Below are positions 1 to 14,600 of a stretch of DNA of 64,000 nucleotides, piece after piece. The stretch spans positions 54,610,266-54,674,265 of the forward strand of contig NC_134279.1 of the NCBI RefSeq assembly GCF_949628215.1. The letters run 5' to 3'. This stretch comes from Phalacrocorax aristotelis (Eukaryota > Chordata > Aves > Suliformes > Phalacrocoracidae). Under the pieces are notes generated by a model that was not told where the DNA came from, searched no databases, and saw only the letters and a list, made by a program, of their open reading frames with translations. Made by a program: the position numbers and the translations under genes. Positions within the stretch are counted from its first letter, which is position 1. Every line of letters begins with the position of its first letter.

Positions 1-3000
1 AGGAAATGGAAAGATTTGGCTTTTTAGCCTAGAGAAACAAAATCTAAGAGAAGAGATGACTGCTCTCATCAGTAGGGCAAATACCGAGGAGGGAACAAGG
101 ACTTCTGCAGATAAAGAATGATACTGGCAAAAGAACAAAGTGATATATCCTGGAAGTGAACAAATTTAGGCTGGGAATCAGAAGAAAATTTCCAAGCATT
201 AGAGAAGTGAAATTCTGGAACAGCACTGCAAAAAGAGACAGAGCATGGTGCAAAACAGACTTGTTTTTAAAACAGCAGTGAATAAGATTAAGAACCTGAT
301 TACACAAAGCAGTTGCTGTGATGGCAGGACTCCTTCCAGCTCTATCCTGATGATTCAGAAGATGTGACTGACCCATCTTTGATTAGAAAAATCAACAGAA
401 GGTGCAGCTAAAGACAGGGAGTATGCTTCTGATTAAGAGACTTCACAGAATTTAGTAGGAAAACACCTTTTCCAGTCATAGACAAAGGAAAAAATAGAGC
501 AACTTGCCACCCAGCCATTACAACTGAACAATCTCTCAAAATGTAACAGGTTTACAAGCCAACATGTTCTTGAACTAGATAAGAACTAGAATTAATAAAA
601 AATGGACAAATGTTAAAAGTAGTTAATTTTCAATGTGATTCTCAGTTTGTTTGTTTTTAAAGTAGAAGTTCTTTCAGAAGATCAGTCAGAGTATGACCAG
701 GTAAATACCATTAATTTTAGAGAGCCAAGAGAGCCACAGTGATTTTGAAAAATTGACCCCAAAAAATGCTAAACCCAAAACAGTTCCTCTAGTAATGGAT
801 TGATAGTGATGTTCATCTCATCAGCCATATATCAGGATTTTTCACATCCTTATCAGGCAGCAACCATTAACAGATCAATCATCAAGCTAATTCTCCATTT
901 GGCATCTCTCGATATGGCTCAAATCTGTAACATTTATAGATTTATTTGCAAACCTCTCTTTGGCAATCAGCTTTTAAAACTGGAGCTGAAGCGAAAACGT
1001 GCTTTTTCTCTGCATAAGGCAATAGTGCCATCTCGTGGGAAATACTCTGCTTCATGCCTTATTGTGGGCACAGCAGCTTGGAGCCTTTCTTCACACAAAC
1101 ATCTTCTCAAGAGAAAGAGACCTTTTTTTTTTTTTAGGTTGGCTCCATCGGGTTAGCATGTAAACTTTCATCTAAAACACCTGCTAGTCTTTTCTAGGCA
1201 CTGTGAAAAGGTTTTGTAAGGTTTTTCCTCCGCTCTAAGCTACTCTCCTACAAACCACAGCTCCAGCACGCTGTTCAGGTACAGCCCAGGAGAGCCCAGG
1301 CCCTGTGTCCTGCTAGGAGGGTCCCGTGGGCAGCAGGGAGAGCACCCAGCTCTGCTCCAACTCTGCCCACAGGCAGAGTGATGCTACTCTGCATCATCCA
1401 GCAAGACCAGCCTCGCTGGGCAAGCACATGCCCTGAGTCCTCAGGTCCTCTGCAGGTGCACTAACACACACACAGTTGCCAGTCACCTCTCATCCCTGCT
1501 TCTCCAATTAACATTTTCAGTCCTTTGTATCTGAATTTTTGCTTCTTTACATCCTTAATGCCTTTTTCCTTCAGTCCCTGCACAGCCAAAACGCAAGCAG
1601 CACTTCACACACGGAGAACACTGGAAACCTTTTCACATTTAAAAGGTCATCCATCTTACAGAGGGAGAACAATGAGGATTCATCTGTTTCTTCCATGAGT
1701 AGTGGAAGAAGTGTGCCAGGAACAAGGCCCTTTCTTCCAGCGAGCTCCATGTGCGTGGCTCCTTGGTGAAGAAGGGAACTGAGTAACCCAAACCGGCTTC
1801 CTTTTACCCAAAGCAGGTGTTCAACAGAAACCAAGTGCCTGCTTCAAACTCCAGCCTTTTCTGCAATGCTTCTCCTCCTACTGCTACACTGGTCTGCCAT
1901 GACTCCTCAAAGGCTTTAAGGGCTTTCCCACCAAAATTACAGCAGGCTCTAACTCCATCTGGGCTCTGGTCAACCTAATTCTTCGGCATCAAAAAAGGGT
2001 AAATCCCAGCACAGGGGTTTGGTTCCCACCCCCCCCATCTCCCTAATAAAGGTGGTGAGTTTTGGGGCCATCAGACAGATATTAACCAGAAATAGGAACT
2101 AAATATGATCCTGTATTCATGGCAAGTTTTCTTTTGCAGCCTGTGCTCAGTAGTTCAAGACACGCTCAAGAGCGAATCTCAGGTACTTCCACGATGCTGT
2201 TAGTTCAGCACTACCAATGAAGCCAAGCACCAGGAAAAAGGGTAAAATATTACCTTCATTTGCCATTTGTACACTCTTGCCAGTATTATAAAATCGGTAT
2301 TGGTATTGTATAACATGACAAGAAACTGTCATACCTGTCTGCTTTCCTGCATGAGGCTCTAGGATTTCCCTAGACTGTTATACATGCAGTTTAAAACAAA
2401 CACACACTCCCAGACTTAAAATTCCTGTGATGGACAATCTATCACACCTCTCAATAAACTGTGCCAGTCCAGTAACAGCAGTATCAACAAAAGAGGCCAC
2501 AAGCTTACAGAGAACAGATGTCACCTTGAGGGTTAGGATCAGATGTCCATTTGCAACAACAGCAGTTGAGATCTGGTTTAATTTGGCTTAACCTAAATTC
2601 AGAGCAGGTCAGGTGCTGTTAGTGTAAGGTACAAAGAGCTTAGGCTTGGTATTTTATTAATTCTTTAACAAAATAACCAATTTATAAAACAGTTTTGAGG
2701 TACTAGTTTAAAACACGCTGGTTATTCAGGCTAATTGAAATGGACGTGTTACTTAGATTGTAGTTAGTCATCCACAAAACTCCAGTCAGGGTGGGAAAGA
2801 CATATAGTACTAACTGATATTGATCAACTGAAAATAGTTAATAAATTCAAAATTTCAAGTGCTTCATTGACTTAATAGCTGAAGAATTTGAAGACAGTAC
2901 TTCATTTAAACAACAAGTTCTTCAGGTCAAGCAATACACCATACAGGGATTGGAAATGAAAATATTAATTGTATTTAAAGGATTGGCACATCCCTATCTG

Positions 3001-6000
3001 TGTCTGGTTTTAGCTGGGTAGATTCCTGCCCAAATTACAGTGACATGTAGAAATAGTCGAGTTTCCTTTTCTGAGCAAAGGTGTGATGTTCAGGGTAAAG
3101 CTGAAAGCAGTGACAATGTGCCTTGGGGAGGACTTTGCACTGAACCAGATAATACTTCACATGCCCTCATCTAAGCAACTCACCTCAGCCTGAATGGTAC
3201 TCATTCACCTACTTGCAGTGTGTAAAGTGCTTTTAAAGAATAAAACACTCAATTTTGGATTGACAGATAAAACTATAAAGCATACCTAAAGGTTCAGGGA
3301 AAATGAAGCCTGTCTACACAACACGCACGAAATGAGGTATTACAACACGAATAAGATACCCTGAAAGCAGTCACAAAAGCTTAGCCTGAGGAAAGAGAGA
3401 AAAAAAAAAATATCATAAAATAGCCCTTCAGATTGTCTTAATTTTACATTTGGGTCACAATTGATGCTGATAAGTCTTTGTTGTAAGCTAGTTAACATGA
3501 AAACTGCATGTTGTAACATTTGTATAAAATGACTATACAACATTTTAAAAAATAAACTTTGTGTGATTTTCCTAAACTGCAACATTTTGCCTTATTTTTT
3601 TCATTAACGAAGTACCTGTGAACCACACTTTACCAGAAGATAGACAAAACTTGGAAAAATACTTACCATTTCTTTAAAACTCCATTTATTTTTTTAGTAA
3701 CCAAATAGTTCAGGCATTAAAAGTGCAAACGGCATAAAAGGTCATAGGGCAAAATAGTTTCTGTGAATAGAAGATGATGCTGCCAAATAACAGGTATTTG
3801 TCTTGTCCATGCTGTTTTGGGGCTGCATGTATCGTCAACACAGAGACAGGTTCTCACTGAAGGTCACGAATGCAGTTTATAAAGGTTAAGTGTTATATCT
3901 GCTGTATGTGATTGATGTAAAAGCCTGGATGCCAGATACTGAAAAGAAGGAATTAACCTAAAATTATGTGTGTCTATAATTTTGTTTTGTTTTAAAACAC
4001 AGAATTTTGAAGGCAGGTCAAAGACCTTTAGGGGAAAAAAACAATTTAACAGGAAGCAATATTAATAGCATCTTTATGCTGACATTTTCCTTTCAAACAC
4101 GTAATATTACTTTGAGAACTGTGTTTTTGCATGGCAGAAGCGTTGCCTTCTCAAAACCATAAGAAAGTAAAAACACACCGCCCACTTCATTTGTGTTTGT
4201 GCTTTTGTCTGTTAACAGTAAAATGACACCAAGCGCTCTGTCTGTGCTCCACCCAAGTGAAAGGTACAGCTTCCACATAAGCCACGCACCTGTATATCAG
4301 CAACAGCCTGACAGATACATGTGTTGTTTTAAACTATCAAAAACCTGCTTCCGACTTTTCAACCATAAAGTGAAATATACGGTTCTTTAGTATACTTGAT
4401 TAGTATGCTGCATGACTAAAAGAAATACAGTACTGAAAACATTCAGTCTGAACACATGCTAATATAGCTGCAAGCCATAACAAACGCGTTTTTATTTCTT
4501 TAAAATAAAGCTTGACTATTTAATGCTAGAGTAAGAAAATCATTGTCTAGTTAACACCAATCAAAAGCAGCTGACAAATGTTACATAAAGCTGATAGACA
4601 GTATTTAATTCTGATGGCACCTTTATGGGATGACAAACTTTTGCAGTACATACATGCAATATAAAAGTTAACAGGCTCAGAATCCGGATGATGTACAGGC
4701 ATACATTTTCCAAGGAGCATTTTGATAATTTTCAGCCTTCACATTTACTTTTTTCAGGCTGTAGAGTATTTTTGCTTTCACTTACCCCTCATCTCCACAG
4801 CTTCCTACAAGACTGAATCAGCACCACAACTCACTGCCAACCAGATTAGACTGGAGGACTCCACCAACTTCCTGCTCCCAGCTTACTTTCTCCTATCAGG
4901 ATGCTGGAGGAATCTATCTAAGGTAATTTCTGAATTTATATTTCATTGTGCAGTAGCAAATTTAGCTGAGCTATTTACCCCCGGTATCTGCTAGCTCTGC
5001 ATGAGTTTTTGAGATGCAAAGGAGGAAGATATTCTGATGACACTGTATTTTCCCAGAAATAGGTGATAAAACATCCACACATTTAGACTGACTCTGGGAC
5101 AGCCTCTGAACTGAGACAAACATAATCAGCCTTCAAAGAGCTGAAATGTAGGAGAAAGTTCTCCAGCAACCTCAAAATCCCCCACAAACATGTGCTGTTC
5201 TATGTGAACACCTTTTTTACATCCCGTGCAGCCTCACTTCCATCAGTCCATTTGCAAAGAGTAAATCAGCTCAAAACCTAGCCTTCTTAAAAAAAAAAAA
5301 AAAACACCCCAAAACAAACCAAAAACTTAAGATTTTAAAAGCTCTTGTTAAAATATCAAGTCATCAATTTCACGTTCATGATCTGTTCTTTCATAGGATC
5401 ATAAAAGCACTTACAGAAGTCCCTTTTGATAAGTTATTTTATATTTGCTGGTTAATTCCACATAAACTTCATTGGTATGCATTCTCTGCACTGTTGTCAT
5501 GTGGATAAAAAGAAGCACAGAAGCTATCAGTGTCTAACTTGACACCAAAAGCAATCTTCTATCTGACCTATAGATTTAATTGGCTGTAAATAAGCTGTGC
5601 AGGCAACCAGTACAAAACAGTATATTCCTATAGAAATACTACGGGCTGCAGTATACAATTAAGTAGAGCTAGGTTTGTTTAACTAACTAGGTACTACCAT
5701 GCCGTGGACTGACTTCCTATTTGCTGAAAATGTTTTGCTGTGCTCTGAAACATTGTGAAAAAAATAAAACAAAACAAAAAATCAACCACAAACAACAACA
5801 AAAAACCCAAACCCCAAAACCAAGAAAAAACAAACAAACCAACCACCAAAAACCACCCTAGAGCTGCTATCTCACTACCAAAACAAGTCTTTGGCTGTCA
5901 CTTCATTACTTTTCTCTTTTACTCTGAGACTAACTAGCTGTCTAGGTACCTGCTGGGGCAGCAAGATGAGATGGTCCACCAACCACTGAGAATGTGTCTT

Positions 6001-8386
6001 TTATGGCATTTTTAGATCTTTGGAAATACTAGTTCATAGTGGCATCAGAGGCATGTGCAAGTCTGGAACTACCCTGCCTCTCACGCTTGTGAAGAAAAAA
6101 CATACTTTCTTGATGTAGTCCGAGTTTCCTCACACTCGGTATGGAAATTTAAACTCAGAATAACAACACAGAAATGTCTTGCTAATTACATGCAGAACAC
6201 AAATGTACAATATCTAATTTTTATAAAACCTACCTCTCTTTAGCTCTTGGTAATTACAATACAATTCCTCAAAATTTTTCATTTTTCTGCTCAAAACCAT
6301 ACTTGGGATATCTTACTATCTTCTGTTGCCACACAAGTTGCAGGTGGCCAGTTTTAACAGAACTGTGGTTTTAATCATGAGATCAGTGCAGAAATATGCA
6401 GGTTTGCTTCAAGCCCAGATCCCTAGCTGTGATCAACAGTCAGGCTCTTAGAAGAGGAAACATATTGCTTTGCATTTTCTCTTGTGACTTTCTTAAATAA
6501 TAAGAAAGTACACCATATAACGTGCATGTGCCTTTGTGTCCCCTTAGTTCGTTCAGAGTGGCTCTGTGAATAAGACTATGTATAGACCTCATTTTGCTCT
6601 CATTGGTTACTAATGGGCCTAATTCCAACAAAAATACATCTGTGTAACTAGAGTCACAGCTGATCCATGGCTTATGGCGACCCATGCGAAAGTCTCCTGA
6701 AACCTGATCCTGTGCCAAAGAGCTGAGCCAAAGTTTTAAGCCACACAAGAAGTAGAGAGAAAGAGCATGGATGTGTAAATCTGTGTAAGATCCCTGGAAA
6801 GGGATCACAAAATTCCTCCTGTAGCTTCATTTTAATTACTAAATAGTTTCAGAACTAATAAAAATATTTTTGCTTATGTTATTACAGTAGTACTAATGAA
6901 ATTACATGTTCCAGCACATAGACTGATTAAGAAAGGAGGCAGAAAGGAATTTTTCCTCTTCCTGATTGTTTATATTCCAAACTTGGCGAGATTAATCTGG
7001 GGAAAGCACTACATGCCTTTGAAGCATCAGGTATTGACTGGAATGAGACAGTGGAGTTGGTGAATTACCACTGTATCATCAGCTCCATTATGACAAATCT
7101 TGTGTTTCAGTGTAAAAGCACAAGGTCGCAAGCTGTCACTTGTGCGGCTTGTATTTAAGGCTGGCCCTATAGATGAGGTTGAGAGAAAGACAGTATCAGT
7201 TCTCTTGAAAACAAAAAATCTGATATTAAAATAAACATTTACAAGGGGGACAAACTATTTAAAGTGACAGAATAAAATCTCTCGGGATTCTTATTTTTAA
7301 ACTTAAAAGGTAATAAATGCCCACAGTAAGAGATAACTGGACAGGATTTTTCCACTGCCTTCATAAGAATTACTCATCTATCAGTCTGGTATGAAAGTGA
7401 TATGAATTAGGCCACCTCAAGCAAATATTTCAAGCCTAAAAATAGTCAGTGGCACACTTTCAAAATACTTTAAGTTCCAAACCACAGATTTTTGTATTCC
7501 TTTCTCAGTAACAATGATTTTAGCAAGGATTATTATCCCCTTGCTAAAGCACACACCTGTGCTTTCATAAGTAAATGTCAATGAAGTCCTGGGGATTGCT
7601 GGAGCATTGGTAGTTTATGACTGTTCTGTGCAACTTTTGCACTGTAGCTAGAAAATTCAGTTTACCGCAAGGACGTATTTCAAAGGATGCTATGTGAGGC
7701 TGGCACATCCTAAGATTATTGCTGTTTTCTAAAACTGTAAATAAGCACCAATTAATGAAATTATTTTCAAGTAACAGCTAACATCAACATTCTGCAACAT
7801 TCACCATTTAGTGTATATTAAACATCCTATTAGGATAAACGGCATCGTTTTGTATCTGTGGAAAATATTCTATATGCAATAATTCTAACTCCATTTGCAG
7901 GATTACAGCATGGGTTCCTCGATGCTCTGCAAATTGTACCAAATGAGTATGATTCTGTAGTGCACATACTTTTTTTTTTTTAAATCAGAAGGGTCGAATT
8001 AGTTTCTGAAATTATAAATAAGCCTTCTATAATTCTAAAAAACACACCGAACACAAACTCCATTTGGAGTGACAATCGTCATTCACATTATTGCAAGATT
8101 TGAGGTATTCTTGAAGAGAAAAGGCACCAGTGAAGTTGTTGGATCTGGATGTACTGAATCACAGGAACATGTTCAGTTAACGCCCTATTGAAGAAAAAGA
8201 CATATTTCAGTACAACTATTTTTTTTCTAAATAGGCTTGGCTTCAACATGGGCACACATTCATACCATTTGAAATCCCTCACTTCACCATCACCACTTAG
8301 CTATCTCTCTGGATTGTGAAAGACACGAAGCCAGCAGGTGTGCAGCTAGCTGTTCTCTTCCCCACTCGAGGGACAATTTTTACTTA
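1..8386. other. No recognised gene; flank downstream of SPATA18
   Basis: Both strands were read for exons of known families and none was recognised. Open frames here are short (at most 122 codons), lack family motifs and look like chance. The part nearest 8.4 kb may be 3' untranslated sequence of SPATA18, but no clear AATAAA on the minus strand lies close to the SPATA18 stop, so the transcript end is not placed. By human synteny the next gene to the left would be USP46, which is not seen. Confidence 0.6.
5757..5862. repeat. A/C-rich low-complexity tract
   Basis: About 105 bases made almost only of A and C, with runs such as AAACAAAC and CAACCACC. Such tracts are common in bird introns and intergenic DNA. 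The short reading frame across it is lysine/asparagine/proline only and is not a gene. Confidence 0.75.
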
Positions 8387-8387
8387 C

Positions 8388-8440
8388 TGTAGAACTGGCC
8401 AGAATAAAGGCAACCAGCAGAGAGAACTCATGACAGTGGT
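8388..8440 (-). other. Candidate alternative 3' exon of SPATA18
   Basis: On the minus strand a pyrimidine-rich acceptor (CACTCTACTCAG) precedes a 53-base stretch that ends in a strong donor (ACA|GTAAGTA). The last SPATA18 coding exon contains its own good donor just before its stop (CCAA|GTAAGT). Splicing from that donor into this stretch would keep an open frame (1 + 53 bases = 18 codons) and give a different C terminus. This is inferred from splice-site shape only. No homology supports it, and it may be a non-coding exon or chance. Confidence 0.22.
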
Positions 8441-8637
8441 CTGAGTAGAGTGAAAAACAAGCTCTCCTCCAAGCCACAAATTACGGCCTTTTTCTGCACA
8501 CAGAAAAGACAGGGGCTACCCACTTTAAAAAATAAGACTTGGACAAGTATTTTAGAGTCAAAGACCTTCAGCATGTTATTTTGTCTCGTTGCTCAGTCGT
8601 TCAAGGGCTTAATGTGAAAAGCATGAGTCATTATGAC

Positions 8638-11600
8638 CTAATATGCCCACTTACTTGGGCTTCCGCTCCTCAGTGGTGAAGAACTGCGGCTTCGAGACAA
8701 CTGCAAGACAAACAGAAAAGGAAACTCAGGTATTCTAAAGAACTGTGCCCAAGAAAGGCACATAGGGACCCATCAACATTCAGAAAATTTGCACATTACT
8801 GTATTGGTGCAGCTCCACTGCTACAAAGTTAAATTCAACAAAATTTCTCGTTTCTCTTTCACACCCTGCACACACACAAGAAAGTGAGTCTTACCCAAAG
8901 CCTCTCACATTTTCAACATTCACATTTTAATTTGATTGCATCTATGTCAATTTAATGAGCTGGGCTAATAATTAGAAAAATACATGATTTTTAGAGAAAT
9001 AATTAAAAAACTTTTGTAACTATACCATAAGCAGAACTCTGCTAAGGTTTCACATATCTCATTAGTACCACCTCGGTTCTTCCCCTCCTGCCCACCCACT
9101 ACACTGATTTTCTGCTCCTTTGAGGCATTAGGGGGTAAATTTAGATTACTAATTCCAGGAGGCAGGGACCATGTGCTGTACATGTACTGCAAGATGACTA
9201 AACCACTTCCAGATGGTGCAATTAGTTATTCAGAAAGGTACTGGATGGAGCAAGAGGGAGCAGAGGGAAAGCATTCTGAGACCCACAGTTGGTACTTCTG
9301 AGAATTTAACTATGATTACTTCTCACACAGTATCTCCACTGATAATTACACCAGGCAATAACTATCTGTCAGTTCAGCTTCACCTCATTCCAGACCCAAA
9401 GGCATTTATTCCCAATGTTAAAATGTACATGTGGCACATCAGCATTTTTAAAAGGTTGCCTACATTCTGAATTTAAAATACTTGATACTGTTTATACTAC
9501 AAGCATTCAGCTGGGGCTTACACGATGAGATAGAAGAGGACTGGTGCTACGGCTGCGGCTTCTGCTTCTACTTCTACTTCTGCAAGACCACTACAAGAGA
9601 AGAGTTTAACAGACATCTTGAGAGAGAGCATTTATTAAAGACAGACTTGGCAAGCAGGCTTGCCATGCTGGAGACATGGACTGGGGACAGAGAGTAAACA
9701 CAGTAAACTTTCTCCTTAAAACAGGCTCTGCCAACAATCATACATCTGCATAATGAATACATTAAGGCAAATGGAACTATTAATCCTAAATACAGGATGA
9801 GGCACTAAAACCTTCCTGATATTTGATTTACACAACTCCTGTCATATAGGGAACAATCAAGAATTTACCTTTTTAGATTTTAAAACAGTGTTTAAATCCA
9901 ATGACTTCCCTTAACATGTTCCTTAATAGAAGTACATACCACAGCTCCCCTTTTTGTGACTGCCTCTCCCTTCACAATTACAACATCATTTTCCATCAGA
10001 GCAGGCCACACGTGATAGGCCACCAAGGCAGCTGTGAAATCGGAGTCAAAACTACGATGATACCTGTTGAATTACAGAGTACAATAAATGTCTGCATGTA
10101 AGTGCCAAAAGATAAATATGATGCTTCAAGTCATCAATGCTGATAAAACCCAGAATACTAGTTACAGCTCATAAACATCTTTCATGACAATATTTCTGTA
10201 TCACGAAAATAAGTATTCTTTAAGTGAACCTGTAAAACAAATGCATTTGTAAGACAGACTTAGCAGAATATGCTGTCTACTTATACCGAGAGACATGGCA
10301 ATGCCAAAAAAGCAGCCAGCCGTGACCTACAAAAAAAAGAAAACCTATGCTATGGTGTGCATTTTATAAACTAAAGTCCCATTTTTAAAAGGCATTTTTC
10401 TTTTTGTTCAGCTCTAAACCAGAAGAGATGGGAGTGTATTAAGATCCATAGGCTGTACAGTAGCCACAGCCTGGAGGTCACAGCACACATGTTGATGATC
10501 CTGCTATCAGGCACCAACTGCCAGATCTCAGTAAGCATGGCTTTTACAAAACAGGCCAGGAGGGAGGAACAAAGATGCACATATTTTACAAACACTGGAG
10601 GCAGATAGAGACTAAACATGGAAAGGAAAGCTGATGATAATTTTCCTCTTAAATTACATATGCTCTAGAGACTGAAGTTTATCCAGAAAATTGCTCTGCT
10701 GTTCATTAAAAATGCTGTTAACACTGGTCTACATCCTAGCATTTATATACCATCGTAAGCCTTAAAGACATACCAAATTCACTACAGACCAAGAATATTT
10801 GCCCCAAATTAATGTTTAGCATGCATTTTAAACCTCTGTATTAATTACGAAAGAAGTACACTATACAACCTGATGGATTTTTTTAACAGTAAGAATCTGA
10901 CTGAAAATAAGGCGTTCTTACTTGATCTCACTGAAAAGTTCTCCATCAGTACCAAAGGCAACATCAAGAGGAGGAATGAGTGTCTGCATTGAAAAAGCCA
11001 CACGGCACAACTCTCGAATCAAAGTGCTGATCACAATGAAATCAATTTCTGGTGGAAATGAAATCTTTGGGTTGATGTTCATGGAGCGAATTACTTCCTG
11101 TAAACACACACAATTGAGTAATTTCAGTTCACTAACACTTTTATTCACGGACAAGTATGGAAATCCCTCCTAAATATGCCTCTCAGCTTTCTACATTTAA
11201 AAGTCAGTATAAGAAGCTCCCAGCAATGTTATCTTAGGCTATTCCAGAAAATACTAGCTTCAGAAAGAATGTGCTGTTATTTTAGAAATAGAGTATGAGC
11301 TACATCATTGACATCAATCTTAGGAGGGAGATGCAGTTTTTCAGTAGGGCATAGAATTTTAGAAAAATATGAAATTTAGTTTACATTTATTTGATTAAGA
11401 CAGTTACCCTGTATCTTGCCAAAAATAATAGTCTGGCAGACAAAGACATTCTAGTCACAGGCAAATAAGTGATTGCTGGCCATACCACAATATTATTTTG
11501 GAAAATAAACTGCTACAAGACATTAAATCCATGCAATAAACTGTTCTTCAGGTTACAGAACATTTCTAGTTTACACACTCCAAATTTATTAGCTACTGAA

Positions 11601-14600
11601 ATGGATCAACACATTACTTCCCCACTGCCCTTGACTTACATTGACACTAGCTTGAACGTCATACAGATCCTCGTGGCGAACTATATAATCCAGGACAGTG
11701 TCTTCAAGTGACTCAGGCCCCGAGTGACCTAGAGACAGAGTCTCTCTTACACGTATTTTGAACTGCCTGTAGGCCACCTTTGCTGCATGAAAAGACTCCT
11801 GCAAACACAAAGAACATCTAGTTAAATCCAGGAGACTGAGATTAAATTATTATCAATTATCTGAGAGGACGAACTTAACCCAGTATCATCATTGTAAGGA
11901 GGAATATAAAATGCTGCTGTAAAAGTTAAAAATAGTATTCATCTGGAAGGACTTCTCTGATTAAATGAAGTGTGATTTATTTGCAGAAGACAGGACTGAA
12001 AAGCTTCCCACCTAACCTCTGTTTTTATGTAGGATTCCACCACACATCCACAATCAGTGTAATCACATTCAAAGATATTAAGAGCAGAATTTAGTAGTAG
12101 CATTTTACATGCCACAGCCTATCACGTCAGACAGGAGAACCTCTTGTCTGTTGGGAAGAAAGGTTGAATCGGATAGTGTAAGCTGAATGACAGTTGTGGG
12201 AAAAAAAACTTCAGTAAGTTAAATGTTCTTGGGATCACACACAGTGAGAAACACAGGTATGTACTACATCAATTTTTTAGAAAAGAAGATTAAGTACAGA
12301 GAAATGAAAACAAATTTCTTCAGACTGAGCTCAGAGTAAATATGAGGTAACTAGGTAATTTCAAGGGACCCAATAAAACTAGAAAAGCACATAGCTACAG
12401 GCAAGAAGGAAACATGATACGGAAAGATTTTTAGCTTTCTAAAAGCATGAGGGAAAGAAAGGAAAATCAAAAGGGAAAAGAGAAGTTTTCTTCTCAGTAC
12501 TTCACAGAAATGCTAATTTACACACAATTTAATCCAATCCAGCCATAATATTTTATAAAACATTTCCAGGCTGTAAAATGAGAAATTCTTTTTCTTACCA
12601 CAGCTGCAATGTATATTATCCTCTGCACCATCTCCATGTCACTGATATATGTCCTCAAGAGGGTCTCTGCATCCAAGCGTTCTTGAGCATAAATGTCACC
12701 AAAGCGAGCTACCAGGCAGGCGCGACGTGAAGCATTCGTACGTCGGGCTCGGCCAGGTGAGCAGCTCCTCAGGGGAAGTGCACTAAGCGACTTGCCCTCA
12801 CTGTGCCTTGGGGAAGGAGAGCGGCTCCGTGCAAGCCTATGACAGACATGTAAAGAAGCATGAGGTCACTTCACCATCCTCAGATACTTTTGCCTAGTGC
12901 AGAGAGTTTTGAGTCAATCTAATTAGTACCAGGGTAAGCTGAGATTTTGAGCCAACATAATTACAGAAGTAAAGCTGCAGCTGATTAGTCTAATATAAAG
13001 GCATTTGTGTCAATACATTTTATGGGCTAGAGCCTGATCAACAAATCAAGAAAATCAAAGTAATTCCTGAAGTGTGTAGAGCCAAGCACTTTGTTCTGCA
13101 GAAACATACTTCTAACTACTAATACTTTGGAGATTTGTTCATCTTTCAGTACCACTGAAGAGTTGTAAAGTCAAACAAGCAAGAATATAACAACAAATTC
13201 TGCCTTGTACAGTATTCAAAGAGAACATAAACAAAAAAACTAACCATCTTTTTTATCCCATACAGTTGCTCTCAATGTATTTTGTAAAGCTGCTCTCTTT
13301 GCTTTTGCCAGAAACTTAAAATAGCTGCTTGAAATTAAAACATTTGGGCACTAGGAGAAATCAAAGAGTTCATGTCCCTTCATAACAAAGTACAAAAGCT
13401 TAGCTTTTTTTATACTTCAATTTAAAATGAGGAGGGAATTCATGCCACCTAACATGAACAAGTTCTCTGATTCGGTGACTTATCTGAATAATGCCTCTAC
13501 CTGCTCTGGAGAACAGACTTTTGGGCATCCAGGATAGAAATCTCATCCCGCAGTATTTGAATCTGCTGCTCATAGTCATTCAGACGGTCTAACTTCCTCA
13601 GGGCATCCTTCTCTTGGGCACGGGAAGTCTTCAGACTTAACCACACAGAATAAAGTCAGTCATAAGATGTCCTTCTACCAATGCAAACCATCAATTAACC
13701 CTCATCATCAAACAAAAAGAACAGAGAAAGAGGAGAAATAATGAGTAAACTCCTTATGCTGAAACACAGGGAAATCAAGAGTTTAAAAAAGCATACTCCA
13801 AAGCATACTCTTAATTACACTTTAAAATGTAAAAGCGTACTGTGGCAGGAGACTGGACACACTACACTATGTTACAGGAGAGATCACTGGTTAACATTTG
13901 GTGTCCTTGCACTAGGCTCAGATGATGAGGTCTAAGAAAGAAACTGGTTTCTTTCTCAAATTTAAGATGTTAACTAAGATGTTTCCTACAGTTTAAGACT
14001 TTAGGTATTTTCTTATATCAGGCCCTCAGATTCTTTTCTTTCTCAGATACGTTAGTCAGTCGAAGAATATCACCAATGACGTTATTCAAGCAATATCAAA
14101 AGCTAATGATTCCTTTCCTGCTCTCCCCAAGAGCAGCAGTGTTTCTTAAAGTTGCTTAACTGCTTGTCTGCCAATGTTTATCTTCTGTCCTTTACTTAAT
14201 GTTAGAAAGTATCCCAACACCTCTGCTTTCCCTCCTAACACAGATATTACCGTTGTTGTCCTCTTTCCAAAAGAAATTAAAAAAAAGGATGCTTTCTATT
14301 CATCTTGGAGGCATGCATTCGGTCTGTCCTTCCTTTTCTTTACTGAGGGACACTGGTGAGACCTTCGAGGATCTGAACCAATGAAAGCTGTAACACCTAC
14401 CAACTGACAAGCTCCTTGTTTGGACTTTCTAAGGAGCAGGCTGACTGAGAGGACCACAGGCAATAAGGCCAGCACATCTGCTAAGAGGAAAGACTGTCCT
14501 TCTAACCTGGGTAGGAAAAGCTGCAGATACTATTACAATCCCACGGGCATCCTTAGATGGCTCCTCCAGCAAGGACTCCTAGCGGAGTAGTAGCAAAAGA

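Noticed and set aside
3400-3600. Short AT-rich reading frames with hydrophobic stretches, here and at many other places
   Set aside because: They lack homology, splice context or conserved motifs, and are expected by chance in AT-rich DNA.
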